Source: Telmatactis stephensoni
Lineage: Eukaryota > Cnidaria > Anthozoa > Actiniaria > Isophelliidae
Direction of reading: 5' to 3'
DNA: 64,000 nt
Assembly (NCBI GenBank): GCA_029948255.1
Contig: JALIZF010001843.1
Span: 124,001-188,000 of the forward strand
The notes under the pieces were generated by a model, which made no database searches, was not told the origin of the DNA, and saw only the letters and a program-made list of their open reading frames with translations. Positions 59,505 through 64,000 of the stretch are shown here, in pieces; within the stretch, counting starts at the first letter, position 1, and each line of letters opens with the position of its first letter. The position numbers were made by a program, and so were the translations under genes.

Positions 59505-61984
59505 TAAATTTCAAGAAAAAGAACTACAATAAAGCGTAAAATCTACAAGAAAACAAACAATCTAGCTTAAGGCAACTAATCTATATTTTCCATCAATACA
59601 CTAGATGTTTCATTTTAGACTACAAAAGAAAAGCCACCCTTGTATTTGTTTTAACTGACCGTATCTAATAGGTGTCTCGCCTATTGCATAGATTCCATCA
59701 ACCATTACTAATTACAATAGATATTGAATCGATATTGTGCCATTCAAGCAAGCCACAAAGTTTCTGATCAAAACTAAGCAACAAAAGTGCGTTCATTATA
59801 TTAGTTGAAAAAATTGGAAAAGTGTTTCTAAAGTTGTGTCATTTTGTTTGCTTTTAAGATTAAAAAGAAGTCAAATCAACTTATTATAGTTAACTACGGA
59901 AATTTAATTTCCGGCGAAAGACAATAACACTTCAAATAAACGAAACAAGTAAAAAAATTTGTTTAGTAGCGTGGTAGTGAGGCTTTCGATATGCTCATTT
60001 TCAAGATCGCCATACATTGCGGATTTGGTACGCATGATGAGAAAAGAGACTGATACATGGAGTGGCTTCTTAATTGGCCACTCGTGAAAGAATTTATAAC
60101 AGTTGGACGTTGAAGTGACAACTAGTGTGGCTAAAACTACTTGTGGATGTTGCAAAAAGAAAATTTGTACAAGAATATACAGTGTTTTGTTTCCATGTTT
60201 TGCTTTCGCCGATTTTCAGAGCAAAGGATTTGAAATTCCTTTGACGATAAAGAAGGTGCGAGTTCAGTCAATTTCATGATCAATTAGCGACAAATTTCGA
60301 TCTATCAAATGATTACCTATTGACAGAAAGCGCCGTATGTGGCGCCATTATTCTGTGAGCAAATTAAACAACCATTTACAGTTCTTATTGCCGTGAAGTT
60401 GTTTCCTTGTAATTTGTTGATGCTTTTTTTAATTCTCTGGAGTACAACGTACAGGCGCCATTCGTGTCATCGTGGGAGACACCAGTGTTAATAACCCTCT
60501 AATAACGTGCCATCCACATAATCAGATCAGCTAATCCGTTTAGTTGTTGCTTCATTCACACCCACAAATAAACGTGTGTTGTCTTAGCTCCCTACTGTAG
60601 CTATTAAGTACAGATGACAGCCATTGTGCCTATTAATGCACCCGATCCAATGTAAACCATTTTACAAATGGGGCTATTTATACCACTTAATCTATCATTC
60701 TTTCGGCCAACCAATGCCGGACTCAGTACTTAAACCGAGCTCAAAAAGTTGTCTTTGTAGAAAAGCTTTTCTAGTTTTGTTTTCCTATTAGCTCTAATGA
60801 GTCTCACCCTTACGCTATATGATTATATAAAGAAGCCGACATCCCCTGATGTTAAGAGCCTAATACATTGACTTAACCGCAAGAATGTATTTAGCACGTC
60901 ATAAAATGTGCACGGTGCTTCTATTTTAGGTTTCTTTATCGCAAAACATTGAACTAATCCATATTGACGCACTTTAAAAATGATTATTTTTCCTAATTAT
61001 AGCACCTTATATTTGGTTTAGATGCACTAAAACTGAGAAATATCCGACTTTTCCAAGTGGCTGATATTGCAGGCTCTTTTATCTTTAGACCAATTGTCTC
61101 AGTTTTTGTTGGCATTGATCAGCACACTTAATTTTTGAGGTATAAATATCTATATTTATCGTTTTATCTACTTTGACTTCTACCGAACTATATTGGACCT
61201 GACAAAAATTTTCTGTGTTGAGAAAACGTAACTTAACCAAGGCAATGTATTTCCATAGAAGTTTTAAACCTTAGTTTGCATAATCATCGACAACACGATA
61301 TTACGTGAGCGTTCTTTTAACCTGTTTATTATTTCAAGAGCTAAAGTCTTTAAACTTACCATACTTGCTATGTCTGTCCAAAGTTCCATTGATTTTACCC
61401 GCAAAAGGGATCTGTAAAAAATATCCTGTTTTGCTATAGAGAAGTACGCGGTGTGTATTAGATGGACGAGTTGAATAGATGACATGGGCCTTTGGCAATC
61501 TCCACTTTGGAAGCCTAAGGTCGAGGCCTAAGGAGGAACGGCGATGGAAGGTCGATATGGAGACGCGTCCTGGTCGTCCGCCATCGTTGTGGAGGCGTAC
61601 GTTTTTATGAGTCGGCAACGTGCTTCCAATCCATGTATATGTCAAAATTATTGCGATGACAAACTGTCAAAAAAGTAGCAAACATTACCTGATGTGTTCG
61701 ACACCTTGTACTAAGGATGAATGAAAAACGCGCCCGCGCGTCGTCCCCCTATAAACCCCCCAACTTAATCCAATCACTTTGAAAAACTTTTGGAAAGACG
61801 GAGAGTATTAACTCAATAGGGAATTAAAGCAATAAAGATAGAGTCCTGGAGGTCATGAGTGTTTAAAAATAAATTATAAGTCTAAATAATCGAATGTTTA
61901 GTAGATACGATGTAAATAGTTCTAACAAAGACCAATGATAACGACAATGTCGCTTGATTTTACCGTAAATGCTGCGAAGTCCAT
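57908..61984 (-). CDS. Fibroblast growth factor (FGF), secreted
   Basis: Secreted ligand expected to bind FGF receptor tyrosine kinases with heparan sulphate (family knowledge). Four coding exons on the - strand: 61984..61964, 61663..61360, 58952..58849 (104 nt), 58129..57908; phases 0, 1, 0; 216 residues. The first seven codons (MDFAAFT) join FVIAIILTYTWIG to make a signal peptide. The beta-trefoil core begins RVLLYSKTGYFLQI and GKINGTLDRHSKY, continues MESVGTSIVRIKGEYTKNYL with AMDRNGYLYSS, then NDECVFKETLETTDFHTY, EWYLAIKRNGKSK and FMAIPISDKNS. The two core introns sit at the two positions conserved in vertebrate FGFs, and the middle exon of 104 nt equals the classic size. The N-terminal extension before the core is basic. 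A TATA box lies about 50 bp upstream of the ATG. Subfamily not assignable by eye. Confidence 0.93.
58263..58594. repeat. 166-bp tandem duplication in FGF intron 3
   Basis: Two copies of a 166-bp unit starting GCAATGTTGACAAAAGTGAA, about 90% identical by eye. A truncated third start may follow near 58590. Confidence 0.9.
59184..59470. repeat. (AAG)n microsatellite, about 95 copies
   Basis: 287 bp of uninterrupted AAG triplets in FGF intron 2. It generates long poly-Lys, poly-Ser and poly-Leu frames that are not genes. Confidence 0.97.
59471..59503. repeat. (GCA)n microsatellite, 11 copies
   Basis: Directly adjoins the AAG run, a compound trinucleotide repeat. Confidence 0.97.
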
Positions 61985-62031
61985 TCTTTTTGTGGAGCTA
62001 GTGGAACTGATACCAAGATTATAGCAAGGGT

Positions 62032-62039
62032 CTTATATA
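62032..62039 (-). promoter_or_regulatory. TATA box of the FGF gene
   Basis: TATATAAG on the - strand, 48 bp before the ATG at 61984. A start site about 30 bp downstream would leave a leader of roughly 20 nt, short but possible. Confidence 0.6.
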
Positions 62040-62151
62040 CGACCATGGTGCCTGCCCCTCCAGAGGTAGGCCAACATTTTCAGTTGGTTGTCCTTCCGTT
62101 CATGGCTATTGTTTGGCAACACTGCTCGACTGCCGACAGACTTATTAATGT

Positions 62152-62453
62152 TCCCTCTCTGAGACTGTGCCAGACGTGAATATTGGTGGAGAGTGTAATT
62201 GTTTAACCTCTGAAGAAAGACCCAAGTACCGCCTGACTATTACGCTGACATCCCACTTTGAAGTACAAACCGACACATCCGTAGTGACGTTTCCTGGGAT
62301 GACTCGACCCTCCAGGAGCGCCGCACATGGCATCAAATGGATTTTACAAAGTCTACAAGCAGTTGGAGTAAACTTGAAGGATATGCGCCATGGACGCTCA
62401 ATGATTTGTAGTTGCCCCATTACGACTACAAAAAATGCCGCTTTGAATGCCTA
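62152..62453 (+). other. Unassigned open frame upstream of FGF
   Basis: A frame of about 100 codons reading KYRLTITLTSHFEVQTDTSV and GIKWILQSLQAVGVNLKDMR, ending at TAG 62451-62453, with a 91-codon frame antisense. A second frame (62502-62708) follows out of phase. I recognise no family. It could be a decayed exon or chance; GC is higher than in the surroundings. Confidence 0.3.
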
Positions 62454-62708
62454 GGATTCTTTTCAAGGAGTTAAATACCTCTATCGGCCCATGACAAAAG
62501 GATGTATAAGGCCGTTAGAAAATACCACACTGTCGAAAAACTCAGTGACGAACGGATCTGTGGAGCTACATGGACTATACCACTATCACTTTCACTAGAG
62601 ACATTCTCTGATCTAAAATGTGTTGGTTCTGGACCTAAGCTCCAAAATACGCTTGGAAGTCGCGCGTCCAATTGTTTAAGCAAAGTGAAAATAGTTGTTA
62701 GTACTTAG

Positions 62709-64000
62709 TGAGACACAAATAATGAGTGATTTCAATTCGCTAGAGATTTGAGCGTCCTACATCAAATAGATTTCACAGGTACCGCGACTCTGGTTTGTTT
62801 TGAATTTTAATCCCTACTCAACAAAGTTGCACGCAAAGTTGGTCTGCGTGTCTGCAATGCGGAACACACACTATATTACAAGTTAAATCGAGGTCAAAGC
62901 ATAATTTCCGGCATTTTGATTGTTTTACACAAATTTGCAGCTGAAAGGGATATTTGATGCATCTTGTCTTATACAACACACTCAAGCATGAAAGATTTCT
63001 AAAGGTTAATTTTAATGTGAAATCTCATTTCTCAAAGCCATTGCTGTATTGGCAAACTAAAAGTGAACTGCTAATGTTGTAGTACAATTGTACAACTTTA
63101 GTTTAATAAGGGGTAGAAGGTGTTGATTGTGCAAATCACACAGAACTAGACTGAGTACCGTTGTCATGGATGCCACTAAACACTTAATTGAATTCATCTT
63201 CTTTTGATCATGGCGTTGAGCTATTTTCTAATTGTCGACACTGAGACTCTTAAGCAATTCTGCTTCGATGAAAGAATTTGAACTGCTCTAACATGTTGCC
63301 TCTTAACCAGCACACGTCAGGATCTCGTGAATCGTCAAGCAATTTAGAAATGATCAGCGTCAGTGGATTCGGTCAAAAATCTAAACAGTCTAAATTCCAA
63401 AACTAGGCTCACGTAATTGCGAAATGCTATATGACAATCATCTTCTGTTTGAAACTTATTCTTTGCTTTTGTAAAGATCACAGTTCCCTAAACGCTGTTT
63501 CATGGTGATCGTATTAGGCGGTTGGACCGTCTGGCTCAAGGGAAATCAGACGCATCGCGTGCTTGTGTGTTGGCTGGCTCAGTAGGTGACTGTGTATATA
63601 ACTAGTGATTGATTTATCTTAAGAACACGCAACCTTCCTAATTCTCAACGTGAGTAAAGATTTGACGTTGGTGTTCCACAAAACCCACACGCATTTTAAC
63701 GAGTTCAGTCAATTCATGTGAAAAATGAGGACTCGAAAACGCTTATTTCTCACGAAAACTCCACAGTATTGCTATCGTTTTTCATGGTAACTGGTCCATT
63801 TAATTCTGCTACATTTTACGTATTCAAGAACCAAAATGCTTAAGCTGTAAACAGGTTTGATCAAGCTATGGCGGTGAAGCATTCTGTCCTGAAAAGTTTC
63901 CGGAAAAAGGACTTTTATGAAGTATATTTTCGGAGTTAATTTCTGATGAAAAAGTTCAAAAGGCATTACTGCAATGAACGCTTTTACTATTTTCCCCAAA
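62709..64000. other. Intergenic, nothing recognised
   Basis: AT-rich unique-looking sequence. The open frame at 63772-63999 on the - strand begins at a TTG codon and has no recognisable motif. Confidence 0.5.

Noticed and set aside
59098..59514. Poly-Ser, poly-Lys and poly-Leu frames.
   Set aside because: Translation of the AAG/GCA microsatellite inside an FGF intron.
59904..60155. Open frame on the - strand resembling an FGF middle exon (HVSVSFLIMRTKSAMYGD).
   Set aside because: It lacks a usable donor, and the real 104-nt exon at 58849-58952 fits FGF far better in phase, length and motif.
62020..62046. Alternative FGF start MVVYKTLAIILVSVPLA on the - strand.
   Set aside because: This frame overlaps the TATA box and reaches the donor in phase 2, which does not join the next exon; MDFAAFT in phase 0 does.
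63772..63999. Open frame at the right edge on the - strand.
   Set aside because: It begins at TTG, has no motif, and may be chance in AT-rich DNA.

Overview
The window looks like nuclear DNA of an invertebrate animal, most likely an anthozoan cnidarian such as a stony coral. That placement is inference. It rests on AT-rich sequence, compact animal genes with many short GT-AG introns, long non-coding stretches full of small fold-back (MITE-like) elements and microsatellites, a polymerase III U6 snRNA gene, and a multi-death-domain gene family of the kind expanded in cnidarians. There is no operon structure, and most single open frames are chance or antisense.

Genes in order: (1) + strand 1-6477, 3' part of a multi-death-fold protein. 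(2) - strand 15381-11606, its convergent paralogue, beginning with a trypsin-fold domain that seems to lack its catalytic triad. (3) + strand 15792-18231, TRIR (C19orf43) orthologue, three exons, divergent from gene 2. (4) + strand 21244-21348, U6 snRNA. (5) - strand 28277-22847, RNA polymerase I subunit POLR1E (RPA49/PAF53), twelve exons. (6) + strand 28599-31861, small SEC14/CRAL-TRIO lipid-transfer protein, seven exons, sharing a 321-bp divergent promoter with POLR1E. (7) - strand 38450-35205, kexin/furin-type proprotein convertase with a large P-domain insertion. (8) - strand 54448-43211, deubiquitinase of the USP35/USP38 family, seven exons. (9) - strand 61984-57908, secreted fibroblast growth factor, four coding exons with the ancestral FGF intron positions.

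Exon models were built by hand from splice sites, reading-phase continuity and recalled family motifs. Reading phase closes for every model except gene 2, whose last exon I could not find.

The rest is mostly repeats: many inverted-repeat elements (several inside introns of TRIR, POLR1E and USP38), a 3' LINE fragment, a 78-bp satellite that stays open for 254 codons, a roughly 95-copy AAG run joined to an 11-copy GCA run in an FGF intron, a pentamer array, and a 42-bp array that ends exactly at a splice acceptor of the SEC14-like gene.

The genes do not form one pathway. Groups 1-2 suggest innate immune or cell-death signalling, POLR1E and U6 are housekeeping, and the convertase and FGF are secretory. 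The most unusual items are the pseudo-protease/death-domain fusion, the convertase P-domain insertion, and the GC-AG intron whose acceptor is supplied by a tandem repeat.
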